Numbered from the stretch's first letter, positions 1 to 6,506 are shown. The stretch is 6,736 nt of DNA from Bryobacterales bacterium (GCA_003142355.1 PLMF01000025.1:134-6869), one strand, 5' to 3'. Notes: generated by a model not told the origin, from the sequence alone. A program made the numbers and translations.

Positions 1-233
1 GCGTATTTCGAAATCTCGAACGTCGGCATGTTGTAGTGCGACTTGAACAGTTGGGTGGGGAACTCGTGGCCCTTGCCGACCTCAGCCCGGTCATCCTCGT
101 TCACCGGAACCTTGGCCCAGGGTTTGGTATTGAGGTTCGTGTGACGCCACATCGCCGCCACCAGGTTGGCGGTTCCGATGGCGGTCTGCTTGCCGAAGCC
201 CCACCCATTCATCAATTCGTTTATGTTAGCCAT
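1..233 (-). CDS. Probable phage tail tube protein, N-terminal part (runs off the left edge)
   Basis: The ATG at 231-233 opens a frame with no stop for 77 codons to the window edge, so only the N-terminus is visible. It starts two bases after the TAG of the preceding small gene. A GAGGAGG sequence lies about 10 bases upstream, inside the end of that gene, so the two are probably translationally coupled. The visible part begins MANINELMNGWGFGKQTAIG and continues with MWRHTNLNT (residues 29-36 region), VNEDDRAEVGKGHEFPT (44-60) and a segment around FKSHYNMP. The pattern of 'GWG.Q...G', an 'NEDD.AE.GKGHEF' stretch and then a capsid-to-tail region resembles phage tail tube proteins of the Phage_tube_2 type as I remember them. 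Its place just after the neck genes fits the tail tube, the main polymer of a siphovirus tail. The coding call is firm. The tail tube call is inference from partial sequence and gene order. Confidence 0.72.
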   Translation of the reverse strand, partial: MANINELMNGWGFGKQTAIGTANLVAAMWRHTNLNTKPWAKVPVNEDDRAEVGKGHEFPTQLFKSHYNMPTFEISKY

Positions 234-235
234 GG

Positions 236-388
236 CTACTTTTCCTCCTCGGCCGGGCTCGCCGGCTGCTCGCTCGCCGGCGCGGGCACTTGATGCCACC
301 CCGCCGACATCAACGGGCTCAACGCAGCCGCGGTGGCCTCGACTTCCTTGATTTCGTCGTCTTGCGGAGACTTCATGAATACCTTCAT
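236..388 (-). CDS. Small acidic, Pro/Ala-rich protein, 50 residues, function unknown
   Basis: The frame starts at ATG 386-388 and ends at TAG 236-238. A clear Shine-Dalgarno GGAG lies 8 bases upstream, and the gene follows the preceding stop by 16 bases, so it is very probably translated. The product has two halves. Residues 1-33 look folded: MKVFMKSPQDDEIKEV, then an Ala-rich stretch and LMSAGWHQVP. Residues 34-50 are a low-complexity tail of Pro, Ala, Ser and Glu ending PAEEEK. The first half matches a loose pattern seen in many small phage proteins (a short beta strand with 'SP/G..EV' followed by 'L..AGW..V'), but I cannot name a family. It sits between the putative tail terminator and tail tube genes and its end carries the ribosome site for the tail tube gene. 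It could be a minor neck or tail factor, or act mainly through translational coupling. No signal peptide or membrane segment is visible. Confidence 0.72.
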   Translation of the reverse strand: MKVFMKSPQDDEIKEVEATAAALSPLMSAGWHQVPAPASEQPASPAEEEK

Positions 389-404
389 CGTTCGATCTCC
401 AGAG

Positions 405-902
405 TTAGGGGTTAAAAGACTCGATCAACCGCACCGGGACCTCGAAGTACTCAAAGGTGGTCCCATCCGCGCTGATCACGACAGTGTTACGTTGCGAGTT
501 GGGAAGTTGGAAATCCATCGGCTCGCAGTTCGGATCGATGGGGGTGTGCAGCATCTTGAGGCTGCCGCCAACCGGAACGTCGTTCACGATCCAGTCGCAG
601 ATATCCTCATAGCCCACGTCTTCGATTTCCGGCGCACGAAGATACAGCGAGTAGTTATGGGCGTAGACCTGGGCACTGCCCAGTCTGCCGGGCCCACTGC
701 CCTGCCAGACGATCATGATCGATCCGAGCGGCATCGACAGGATGGCCTGCCTGGTGTTGTTCTGCGTGCGCTGGCCGAAAACAACGCGGTTTTCACTGTA
801 GTACTGGATGCTATCGGCATCGCCGCCCAGCGCCTCGAGCAGATTGGGCAGGGACTGAAGCGCACCCACGAACTCCAAACCGATCTTTTTCGCGTTGATC
901 AT
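405..902 (-). CDS. Putative tail terminator / tail completion protein, 165 residues
   Basis: I start at ATG 900-902, five bases after the stop of the upstream membrane-protein gene. A GTG at 927-929 would add nine residues but overlaps that gene. Neither start has a strong Shine-Dalgarno, so reinitiation after the upstream stop is likely. The product begins MINAKKIGLEFVGALQSLPN, has a basic and polar middle with an IMIVWQGSGPG segment at about 62-72, a strand-like SAQVYAHNYSLYLRAPE stretch (75-91), and ends with alternating hydrophobic strands (VVISADGTTFEYFEVPVRLI, 141-160). The helix-then-beta layout, the size and the position between head-tail connector and tail tube fit the tail terminator or tail completion class (functionally like lambda gpU or HK97 gp10). 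The sequence itself is not one I can match to a named family, so the role is inference from order and architecture. The coding call is strong: a long frame, consistent codon use and tight packing with its neighbours. Confidence 0.75.
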   Translation of the reverse strand: MINAKKIGLEFVGALQSLPNLLEALGGDADSIQYYSENRVVFGQRTQNNTRQAILSMPLGSIMIVWQGSGPGRLGSAQVYAHNYSLYLRAPEIEDVGYEDICDWIVNDVPVGGSLKMLHTPIDPNCEPMDFQLPNSQRNTVVISADGTTFEYFEVPVRLIESFNP

Positions 903-907
903 AGTGC

Positions 908-1066
908 TTACGAGGCAGCGATAATCCACTTACAGAGCATCGCCAGGACAGCCGCAACCATAGCGCCGGCGCAGATCTCTGCAACCAACTGGAGATGAGC
1001 GTCGAGTGAGGCAAACAGGCCCACCCACGCTATCAGCACCACGGCCATACAGATTCGCTCGAACAT
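908..1066 (-). CDS. Small membrane protein with two predicted helices, 52 residues, function unknown
   Basis: This short frame exactly fills the gap between the head-tail connector and the tail terminator genes. It starts at ATG 1064-1066, 16 bases after the connector stop, with a weak purine-rich site (AGAGAG, about 9 bases upstream), and ends at TAA 908-910, five bases before the next ATG. The product begins MFERICMAVVLIAWVGLFAS. That gives a first hydrophobic helix at about 5-21, a short polar turn (LDAHLQL, 21-27) and a second longer hydrophobic segment at about 28-51 (ICAGAMVAAVLAMLCKWIIA), with a single Lys near its end. There is no obvious cleavable signal peptide. Its size and two-helix form recall small holin-like or pinholin-like membrane proteins, but it lies in the neck region rather than with lysis genes and lacks the charged C-terminus of most holins. 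I do not assign a function. The tight fit on both sides is the best argument that it is real. Confidence 0.65.
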   Translation of the reverse strand: MFERICMAVVLIAWVGLFASLDAHLQLVAEICAGAMVAAVLAMLCKWIIAAS

Positions 1067-1082
1067 TGATTCGTTCTCTCTG

Positions 1083-1421
1083 CTAATTTGTCGCCTGGCC
1101 GGCCCGCAACGTCAACGAGAGTTGCGCCATCCCGTAAGGATCGGGCTGGCGCACCGCGGCCACCACGAACTGCAATCCCCAGGCGGTCACCCAATCGCCG
1201 CGCTGGGGCGGCGCCAGCAGGTCGGCAGGGTTGACCCCGATCCCTTCGAAGTTGGCCGCCGCCCCGGATTCCTCGCGAACCCTGGCATCTCGGACGACCA
1301 CAATAGTGAGAGGATCTCCGACCGGGACCCCGCCCTCGACCGGTTGATACACCACCGGCTCGCCAAACGCCTGCTGCATGATAGCGTTCGCCGCCGCGTC
1401 GATGGTCGCCCAATCAGACAT
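1083..1421 (-). CDS. Head-tail connector protein, gpFII-like, 112 residues
   Basis: The frame begins at ATG 1419-1421 (MSDWATIDAAANAIMQQAFG) and ends at TAG 1083-1085. The product has an N-terminal helix (1-20), then a beta-rich body: VVYQPVEGG (23-31), PLTIVVVRDARV (37-48), RGDWVTAWGLQFVVAAV (74-90) and a final strand QLSLTLRA (100-107). The order 'helix, Y-x-P, V(F/R)D, (R)GD.v..wG..f.V..V..D..G...L.L' is the layout of lambda gpFII-type head-tail joining proteins, which bind under the portal and gpW to complete the neck and offer a surface for the tail. Length is close to lambda gpFII (117 residues). It follows the DUF2190 gene after a 54-base gap that contains a hairpin and has no good Shine-Dalgarno of its own, so expression may be lower than that of the capsid genes. 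Family placement is by fold pattern and position, with moderate certainty. Confidence 0.72.
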   Translation of the reverse strand: MSDWATIDAAANAIMQQAFGEPVVYQPVEGGVPVGDPLTIVVVRDARVREESGAAANFEGIGVNPADLLAPPQRGDWVTAWGLQFVVAAVRQPDPYGMAQLSLTLRAGQATN

Positions 1422-1438
1422 GGATCAGAGAGAAAGAC

Positions 1439-1460
1439 GGGGCGGCACAACAACCGCCCC
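1439..1460 (-). other. GC-rich hairpin between the DUF2190 and connector genes
   Basis: A perfect 7-bp inverted repeat, GGGGCGG (1439-1445) and CCGCCCC (1454-1460), encloses an 8-base loop. Read on the minus strand, the second arm is followed by the pyrimidine run GTCTTTCTCTCT, which is short of a classical U-tract. It lies within the 54 bases between the DUF2190 stop and the connector start. It could act as a weak or partial terminator that lowers expression of the neck genes, or as a 3' stabiliser of the capsid mRNA. The stem is seen in the sequence; the role is inferred. Confidence 0.5.
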
Positions 1461-1475
1461 AACCCGGCGTCGCTG

Positions 1476-2189
1476 CTACGCGTTGGCGATGGAATAGAGG
1501 ACCCACACCTCGATCACGCCAGCGGTCAGCGGGCCGGAGGCGACCGTGACGTTGATCTTTCCGGCCGCAGTCATCTTGAATGGGGTGGCCGCGCACGTGG
1601 GTGCGACCACCGCATCCAAACCAAGCGACGCCTTGCCGGTTGCGGTCAAGATGGAGTTGGATGCGGAGCCAGCAGCGGTTCCAATCGCGACCGTGGCCGA
1701 TCCCGATGCGGTGACCGCGGCGGTGGAGTTCACTACGCCGCCAAACACCACGGCATTGTCGGGAATGGTGTCGCTGTTGGCCGGAGTGCATGTGGCGCCC
1801 CCGTCTACGGAATAATCGTAGAGCGCGTGCGCGACTCTGACGCCGTTGACCTGGCCGGAGAAGCCGGGCACGCCAAAGAGCACGACATCGACGGTCGCGT
1901 CTCCGGTCAGTTGCGCCGCCTCCGCGTTGCCGATCAACAGGTTGCTGCCAGCCGTGCTGGTGGCCTTTTTGGCGGTGTCGTCCCAATAGACGAGATCGCC
2001 CTGCGCAAAGACGCTGGCGTCCTTCACGATCCGAACGACGCCCTTGACCTGGCCCTCCACTGCGGCACCGGACACTGCGTCTCCCGAGGCCACGGCGAAG
2101 ATGTTGCCGACCTTGAAACCGGCGCCCGAAAGCACGTCATAGGGCGCGGTGAGCGAGAGGACTTCTCCTCGATGCACGAAGTTCTTCAT
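1476..2189 (-). CDS. DUF2190 capsid cement-like protein with extra C-terminal beta domain, 237 residues
   Basis: The frame starts at ATG 2187-2189 with a CAGGAG site 10 bases upstream and ends at TAG 1476-1478. Residues 1-107 form a typical DUF2190 domain: MKNFVHRGEVLSLTAP, then VLSGAGFKVGNIFAVAS, a VEGQVKGVVRIVK strand pair, FAQGDLVYWDDTAKKAT (61-77), NLLIGNAE and a closing VDVVLFGV. DUF2190 proteins are found next to major capsid genes and are regarded as capsid decoration or cement proteins that stabilise the expanded head. Residues about 117-237 are a second module: a VAHALYDYSVDGG opening, TIPDNAVVFGGVV (141-153), Ala/Ser/Thr/Gly-rich strands, KMTAAGKINVTVAS (205-218) and a hydrophobic LTAGVIEVWVLYSIA end. 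This resembles a beta-sandwich seen in other small phage virion proteins, where 'YDFAVDGG...LPDNAVV...AG.v...v.Y' recurs. Many DUF2190 proteins are only about 110 residues, so the C-terminal half is an addition, perhaps an exposed decoration. Its place just after the capsid gene fits this. Confidence 0.82.
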   Translation of the reverse strand: MKNFVHRGEVLSLTAPYDVLSGAGFKVGNIFAVASGDAVSGAAVEGQVKGVVRIVKDASVFAQGDLVYWDDTAKKATSTAGSNLLIGNAEAAQLTGDATVDVVLFGVPGFSGQVNGVRVAHALYDYSVDGGATCTPANSDTIPDNAVVFGGVVNSTAAVTASGSATVAIGTAAGSASNSILTATGKASLGLDAVVAPTCAATPFKMTAAGKINVTVASGPLTAGVIEVWVLYSIANA

Positions 2190-2204
2190 GGTTTGTTTTC
2201 TCCT

Positions 2205-2236
2205 GATTTTTGGAAATCGGGCGGCGCAAGCCGCCC
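2205..2236 (-). other. Two adjacent hairpins in the leader of the DUF2190 gene
   Basis: The 73-base gap between the capsid fusion and the DUF2190 gene holds a perfect 7-bp stem GGGCGGC (2219-2225) / GCCGCCC (2230-2236) around the tetraloop GCAA on the plus strand (TTGC on the minus strand). Directly beside it is a 5-bp AT-rich stem GATTT (2205-2209) / AAATC (2214-2218). On the minus-strand message the GC-rich stem comes first, then the AT stem, and the Shine-Dalgarno CAGGAG (2200-2205) begins at the last base of the AT stem. There is no long U-run, so a full terminator is unlikely. It may be a processing or stabilising element between the two most abundant virion genes, or may tune ribosome access. 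The stems are visible; the function is inference. Confidence 0.5.
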
Positions 2237-2262
2237 TGTTGATTACCCTTACGGTCGTGCCC

Positions 2263-4542
2263 TTACGCGGCTCCCGTATTCTTCTGCATGCCGCGGTATT
2301 CGATGGCCGCGGCGCCGAAGTCCATGCGCGCCTTCATCTCGACGCCATCGACCTCGAAGCCCTGCTTGGTCTCGAAGTACACGCCCTCCTGACCCTCGAG
2401 GAAGCAGTACTCGACCGTGTCGATCTGGGCCGGATCGGCGAAGAGGTACCAGGCGGTGAGGCTGCTGTCGTCGAGGCGCGGTTCTACAACCGGGACCAGA
2501 CTGCGCACCCACTCCGGAACGACCTTGGTCTGATCCGAGGACGCGATGTTGATCGGATAGATCAACTGGAGGAGGTAGCCTTCCAGCGCCGCCGGAACCG
2601 CAACGTACCTCGGGACCAGGTTGAGATGCGTGCCGGCGGGACCCTTCTGCACGCGCATCTGTGCCCGCGCCTTCGTTACTGCCGTCAGGGGGTTGGCCGA
2701 ACCCACCGTCGGGTCGATTGACGTGCCGGGCGTGCCGCTCAACAGGTTTTTGTGGTTCGCGTGGAACAGCGCGGTGCTCACGGTATCTCCGGCATACTTG
2801 GCCGCCGAAGCGCCGGTGATGACGGACCAGACCGTCGTGCTCTGCCGCTGTGCGGCGGCCGAACCAAGCTGTTCCGATACCCGCGTGAAGGCCTGGAGGT
2901 CATCGTTGATGATCGAACGCCGGGTGATGCGCACAATGCCCCCAAATTCGGCCAGCGAGTAGCTCACCCCGGAGTCGGTCAGCGTCGCCGTGCGATACTC
3001 GCCGCTTTCGCTCAGCGGAGCGAGCTCGGCCAGATCGTGCAGAGCCATGCGGTTGATCGGCTTGAAGTCGGCAGCGGTCGTCTGCCGGCAGAACGGCCGG
3101 AAGGTCTGCGGGAACGCCTGATACGCCTGCCGGAGCGTCTTGTTCGCGACGTTGGCCAGGATCGAGGGGAAGTCCGATGTGGATTCCGCGCCGCCCCCGA
3201 AATACGAGCCGCTCATCCCGATGAACTCCGGAAGCTTGCGATAGTTCAGTGCCTTCTGCGCAATCATGTCTTTCGACATGCCGCGCGTGCTGATCCCCGC
3301 CGCATTGAGGGCCTCGCGGGCCATCTCCATCAGACTGAACCCGACAAATTCCCGCGCCATCTCCGCACGCTGCCGCTGCACTGCGGGCGTCTCGTTGCGG
3401 TAGAGCATCGGGTCGATGCGGAACAGGATCGCTTCCTGCATGCACGCGAGTCTGGTTTCCCCACCATCGCGGGTGATCGCGATGTGCTCCTGCGTGTCGT
3501 GGCGGCCTCCATCGACCGTCCGGCCCGCCATGGCGACCAACTCCTCCTGGATCTTGGCGCGCGCATCCGCCAGCGTTACTCCGCTATCGATCATCGCGTC
3601 CACGAATTCCTGGGTGAGGCCGTACTTCGCCATGGGCTTCCCGATGGCGCGGATCTCGGTCGCGGTCGCGAACCGGCCCCTGGCATCTTCGGCCGATACG
3701 CCCGAGGCAATCAGCGTGGTTGCCAGTTTCTCCATATTGAAGCTGGCGCCCAGCGCAGTGATGCCGCTCACCCGCTGGCGCTCCAGCCTCGCTCCCTCGG
3801 CGCGCGCCGCGTCGAGTACCACCTGGTCGTTACGGGCTTCCGTGCCCGGCTGAGTCGTTGGTTCCATTGTTTCCCTCGTTGGGCTGGTTGCCCGTCCTGC
3901 ATCCGCTCCCACCGCGGATAAAAACTGCGTACTGAAATCCGCCGGCACCGTGATGGCCGACACCTCGAATGGCTCCCAGTCGCTGGCGACAAATACCGGC
4001 GCCTGGCTGCCGCTCGGGTGCGGCGCCATGGTGCCGTTCCCGTTCTGGTCTTTGGCTGGCGCCTTGCTGTAGACCCAGGTGCCGAAACTGAGGTTCCGGA
4101 TGCGACCGGAAACGATTCCGGACCACAGCCGATCCGTATCCTCGTTCTCGCCCTCGACGCCGAACTGGAGCGTGGCCATCCCCTGCGCTCCATCGGCCCA
4201 CGCCTTCGCGACCGATCCCCGCTGCGCCTTGGACCCGACCTGGCCGGCCACCATCGAACGGAGGTCCAGCCCGCTCATGTGGCAATCGAACACAGGCGCG
4301 CCCGCGTTCAACCGCTCCATGCGGCACCCCGCCATATCGAGGCGCAGCATGTATGGCTCGCCGGTCACCGGGTCCATCCGCGGCACCGTGGCGCCCCCGT
4401 ACCACACCACATCCACCGTGCGGTTTTTCGCGTCTGCCGTCGCCGGCTGGAATGAAATCTCATCGTCTGCAGCGGCAAATACCTCGCCGGGGCCGGTACC
4501 TGCGGGCGCGCCCGCTTGTTCGATGTTCGATTCTCCCTGCAT
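2263..4542 (-). CDS. Prohead protease / major capsid protein fusion, 759 residues
   Basis: I start at the second of two tandem ATGs (4540-4542), six bases after a perfect TAAGGAGG; the ATG at 4543-4545 is the alternative. The frame stays open 75 codons further upstream, but that stretch lies within the portal gene. Residues about 28-205 look like an HK97-type (U35/S78) prohead protease. They include a VFDCHMSGLDLRSMVAGQV segment with the probable catalytic His88, an RNLSFGTWVYS segment with probable nucleophile Ser152, and a SDWEPFEVSAITVPAD segment whose Glu193 is a candidate third residue. Residues about 240-340 are helical and charged and hold two related units (LIASGVSAEDARGRF and MIDSGVTLADARAKI), probably a scaffold or delta-like linker. 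Residues about 450-759 look like an HK97-fold capsid of the Mu gpT-related kind: FPSILANVANKTLRQAYQAF, a GEYRTATL and SLAEFGGIVRITRRSIINDDL core, LFHANHKNLLS (592-602), NLVPRYVAVPAALEG, AWYLFADPA and FETKQGFEVDGVEMKARMDFG near the end. Such protease-capsid fusions are known. The product is expected to assemble the procapsid, then cleave itself and mature. The cleavage site is not evident. Confidence 0.9.
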   Translation of the reverse strand: MQGESNIEQAGAPAGTGPGEVFAAADDEISFQPATADAKNRTVDVVWYGGATVPRMDPVTGEPYMLRLDMAGCRMERLNAGAPVFDCHMSGLDLRSMVAGQVGSKAQRGSVAKAWADGAQGMATLQFGVEGENEDTDRLWSGIVSGRIRNLSFGTWVYSKAPAKDQNGNGTMAPHPSGSQAPVFVASDWEPFEVSAITVPADFSTQFLSAVGADAGRATSPTRETMEPTTQPGTEARNDQVVLDAARAEGARLERQRVSGITALGASFNMEKLATTLIASGVSAEDARGRFATATEIRAIGKPMAKYGLTQEFVDAMIDSGVTLADARAKIQEELVAMAGRTVDGGRHDTQEHIAITRDGGETRLACMQEAILFRIDPMLYRNETPAVQRQRAEMAREFVGFSLMEMAREALNAAGISTRGMSKDMIAQKALNYRKLPEFIGMSGSYFGGGAESTSDFPSILANVANKTLRQAYQAFPQTFRPFCRQTTAADFKPINRMALHDLAELAPLSESGEYRTATLTDSGVSYSLAEFGGIVRITRRSIINDDLQAFTRVSEQLGSAAAQRQSTTVWSVITGASAAKYAGDTVSTALFHANHKNLLSGTPGTSIDPTVGSANPLTAVTKARAQMRVQKGPAGTHLNLVPRYVAVPAALEGYLLQLIYPINIASSDQTKVVPEWVRSLVPVVEPRLDDSSLTAWYLFADPAQIDTVEYCFLEGQEGVYFETKQGFEVDGVEMKARMDFGAAAIEYRGMQKNTGAA

Positions 4543-4548
4543 CATCGA

Positions 4549-4556
4549 CCTCCTTA
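4549..4556 (-). promoter_or_regulatory. Strong Shine-Dalgarno of the capsid fusion, overlapping the portal stop codon
   Basis: On the minus strand TAAGGAGG begins with the TAA stop of the portal gene and is followed by TCGATGATG. It is the best ribosome site in the window. With ATG 4540-4542 the spacing is six bases; with ATG 4543-4545 it is only three, which is why I favour the second ATG. The overlap couples portal termination to high-level capsid initiation. Confidence 0.8.
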
Positions 4557-6242
4557 CGTCAGGTATGTGCGCGTCGTGTTGTCCCAGGCGCGCGCAGCAT
4601 GGTTTGAGCCTGCAAGCAGAAGCTCCCGGATCATCCCGAGATCCTCCTCCGACAGTGCCGCCATGCGCTGGCCCTTCCCGCTGCCACCTACAGCTTTGCT
4701 GCTGGGCGTGCTCTCCTCGGTTCCCGCCGGTTGCTCCTGGCCCCGGAGCGTCGTGTTGCGCGGGTCGCAATCGAGGATGATTTCGAATTTGTCGACGAGC
4801 TTATTGAAGAGCGCGATCTGGGCAAGTTGGGCGTTCGGATCGTACCCGTTCGCCAGCACCGCTTCGAACCACGTGATGCGGCCCATCCGGATGTCCTTCA
4901 GCGCGGCCTCGGCGTCCTTCACCGGATCGACGGATTCAAACCGTGGCGCCGTCCACTGCGTGGCGTACAGATTGATTGCCGGATCATCGACCACGCGCGC
5001 CGGAATCTTGCCCAGCATCACGAGGGTGTCGATCACGCGGCGGCGCACTGGCATGCAGAACATCGGGATCAGTGTCAACCACCGGTAGTTCTCGATGGTG
5101 TTCCGAAAACCCAACTGGCCGCCGCGCCAGGAGGAGTAGTTCACCTTCGAGAGATCGCCGGTCATCAACTCGTAGGGCAACCCCAGGCCGGCGGCGATCT
5201 CCTCCAGCTCCGTAGTCTTGTATTCCCGGTAGCCGCCCAGCGCCTGCGGATTGTTGAACTTCACGTCCTCGCCAGGCTTGAGGTACGCCGTCATGCCCGG
5301 CTGGAAGCTCTCCACCGGGTGTGTCGTCAGCGGATCGTTGCCCTTGAACCCGAGCCACGATCCTTCGATGCCTTCGGGCTGCGTGATCATGGCGACCACG
5401 CAGGCCTCGATCTTCTTCCGCACCCGCTCCGCGTCCGCGTAATCGTCGAGGTCGCGAAGCGCCAACATCACCGGCGTCAACCACGGCACGCCGCGAATCT
5501 GGCCAGGCCGCAGCACGCGATACGTGTGCAGGATCTGGTCGGCCGGGACCGGCTGGCTGAGGATGCCGCCGCGCGGGTTGAGGACCAACACGCCGCCCGG
5601 ATGGTACGTGAAGATCCAATAGGCCACGCGGCGGCCCAGCAGGTCGAACTGGACTCCCTGCATCACTGACCCGTTGACCGTGCCCATGGTGCGCGCGTGG
5701 TCCAGGAAGTCGGCCTCGAGCAATTGAAGCTGCAACGGCACCCGAAGGTTGTCCTGGGCCAGGCGCGGCCGGAAGCGAACGATAGACTCTCCGCTCTCTG
5801 CCATCGTCCGCATCACCAGAGCCTGCATGCCGTAGAAATCCAGCCGCTGCGGCGTGTCGCAGGCCTCCACGAAGAAGGGCCACTCCGCGTCGATAATCTT
5901 GTCGATGCTGGTGTTGCCGGTCTTCGACTGCGGCACGATCCCGGTGCCGACCCCATTGCCGACCAGTTCCTCGGTCGCCTTCACCGCGTAGGGATTGTTC
6001 CGGACGAGATCGCGGCTGCGATTGCGCAGCCACACCAGCGACCCCATCAACTCGACGTTGGCATCGCTCGAGGGCGCGTACCAGCCGTGCGCCCGCCGGC
6101 CCGCGGACGATCCGTCGTAGGAGAATCGCTCCGCGTGCCGCTCCAGGTAATCCTGGGTCAGTGTGAGCGCCGCGCGCGCCTGCATCCGCCGCAGCGCGTA
6201 CCTGGGCGCCACCGCCTCGATGGTGCGGTCAATAAGATTCAC
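4554..6242 (-). CDS. Portal protein, lambda gpB family (Phage_portal_2), 562 residues
   Basis: The frame starts at GTG 6240-6242 (MNLIDRTIEAVAPRYALRRM), three bases after the gpW-like stop, and ends at TAA 4554-4556. Length and layout match lambda-type portals. There is an N-terminal basic helix, then SSDANVELMGSLVWLRNRSR (58-77) and LVRNNPYAVKATEELVGNGVGTG (79-101). Next come a clip/wing region with FFVEACDTPQRLDFYGMQ (123-140) and ESIVRFRPR, then QLLEADFLD (173-181) and VPADQILHTYRVLRPGQIRGVPWLTPV (232-258). GLGLPYELMTGDLSKVNYSS (352-371) follows, then QWTAPRFESVDPVKDAEAAL (429-448) with GRITWFEAVLANGYDP. The portal forms a 12-subunit ring at one capsid vertex, is the channel for DNA packaging and exit, and binds the terminase and the neck proteins. 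The C-terminal 60 residues are a charged tail with a Gly/Ser-rich linker. No frameshift or missing core motif is seen. The GTG start and lack of a clear Shine-Dalgarno fit the low copy number needed. Confidence 0.95.
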   Translation of the reverse strand: MNLIDRTIEAVAPRYALRRMQARAALTLTQDYLERHAERFSYDGSSAGRRAHGWYAPSSDANVELMGSLVWLRNRSRDLVRNNPYAVKATEELVGNGVGTGIVPQSKTGNTSIDKIIDAEWPFFVEACDTPQRLDFYGMQALVMRTMAESGESIVRFRPRLAQDNLRVPLQLQLLEADFLDHARTMGTVNGSVMQGVQFDLLGRRVAYWIFTYHPGGVLVLNPRGGILSQPVPADQILHTYRVLRPGQIRGVPWLTPVMLALRDLDDYADAERVRKKIEACVVAMITQPEGIEGSWLGFKGNDPLTTHPVESFQPGMTAYLKPGEDVKFNNPQALGGYREYKTTELEEIAAGLGLPYELMTGDLSKVNYSSWRGGQLGFRNTIENYRWLTLIPMFCMPVRRRVIDTLVMLGKIPARVVDDPAINLYATQWTAPRFESVDPVKDAEAALKDIRMGRITWFEAVLANGYDPNAQLAQIALFNKLVDKFEIILDCDPRNTTLRGQEQPAGTEESTPSSKAVGGSGKGQRMAALSEEDLGMIRELLLAGSNHAARAWDNTTRTYLT

Positions 6243-6245
6243 GGA

Positions 6246-6506
6246 TTACCAGCGGCCCCACCCCGGAAATCCCGGCCCGGGGAAACCGTCGCCTCGGCGA
6301 TGCTGTGCAAGCGTGGATTTGCTGTCGGAGGCGCCGCCATACGTGCGGATCTGGTCTTCGATATCCGCCTTGGCCTCCCGCAACTCGGCCATCGAGCGGT
6401 ACGTCACGTCGCGACCATCGGGAAAGCGCACCCGCGATACCTTATCCCCGATTGCCTGGTTGATCGAATCGAGATTCGCCTGGAGTTGTTGGAGAGTCAG
6501 CGCCAC
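6246..6506 (-). CDS. gpW-like head-tail joining protein, 86 residues
   Basis: The frame ends at TAA 6246-6248, three bases before the portal start. There is no ATG in frame; candidate starts are GTG 6504-6506 and GTG 6525-6527. I prefer the former because the product then begins MALTLQQLQANLDSINQAIG, the usual N-terminus of the family, and a GGCGGGG stretch lies upstream. The longer form adds seven residues (MWRRGVD). The core is an N-terminal helix (5-20), a short beta hairpin VSRVRFPDGRDVTYRS (23-38) and a second helix MAELREAKADIEDQIRTYG (39-57). This is the fold and order of lambda gpW (68 residues), which enters the head below the portal to retain DNA and allow gpFII to bind. The C-terminal extension is Gly/Pro/aromatic-rich (DGFPGPGFPGWGRW), as is common in portal-adjacent gpW relatives. 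Position directly before a lambda-type portal strongly supports the call. Confidence 0.8.
   Translation of the reverse strand: MALTLQQLQANLDSINQAIGDKVSRVRFPDGRDVTYRSMAELREAKADIEDQIRTYGGASDSKSTLAQHRRGDGFPGPGFPGWGRW

Noticed and set aside
903..929. GTG 927-929 as start of the tail terminator gene
   Set aside because: It would overlap the end of the 52-codon gene, while ATG 900-902 lies five bases after that gene's stop and gives a natural N-terminus.
811..1014. 67-codon minus-strand frame
   Set aside because: It overlaps both the 52-codon membrane protein and the tail terminator frame and is Arg/Ser-rich and motif-free, whereas those two fit each other exactly.
1122..2459. 445-codon plus-strand frame across the connector, DUF2190 and capsid genes
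   Set aside because: It spans three convincing minus-strand genes and two gaps, and its Arg/His/Gly-rich product looks like an antisense artefact.
2752..3921. 389-codon plus-strand frame opposite the capsid fusion
   Set aside because: The product is rich in Arg, His and Ala with no fold pattern, and it is the antisense shadow of a strongly recognised gene in GC-rich DNA.
4546..4770. A 75-codon N-terminal extension of the capsid fusion frame
   Set aside because: It lies wholly in the C-terminal part of the portal gene in another frame, its residues are unlike any protease N-terminus, and a perfect ribosome site sits just before ATG 4545/4542.
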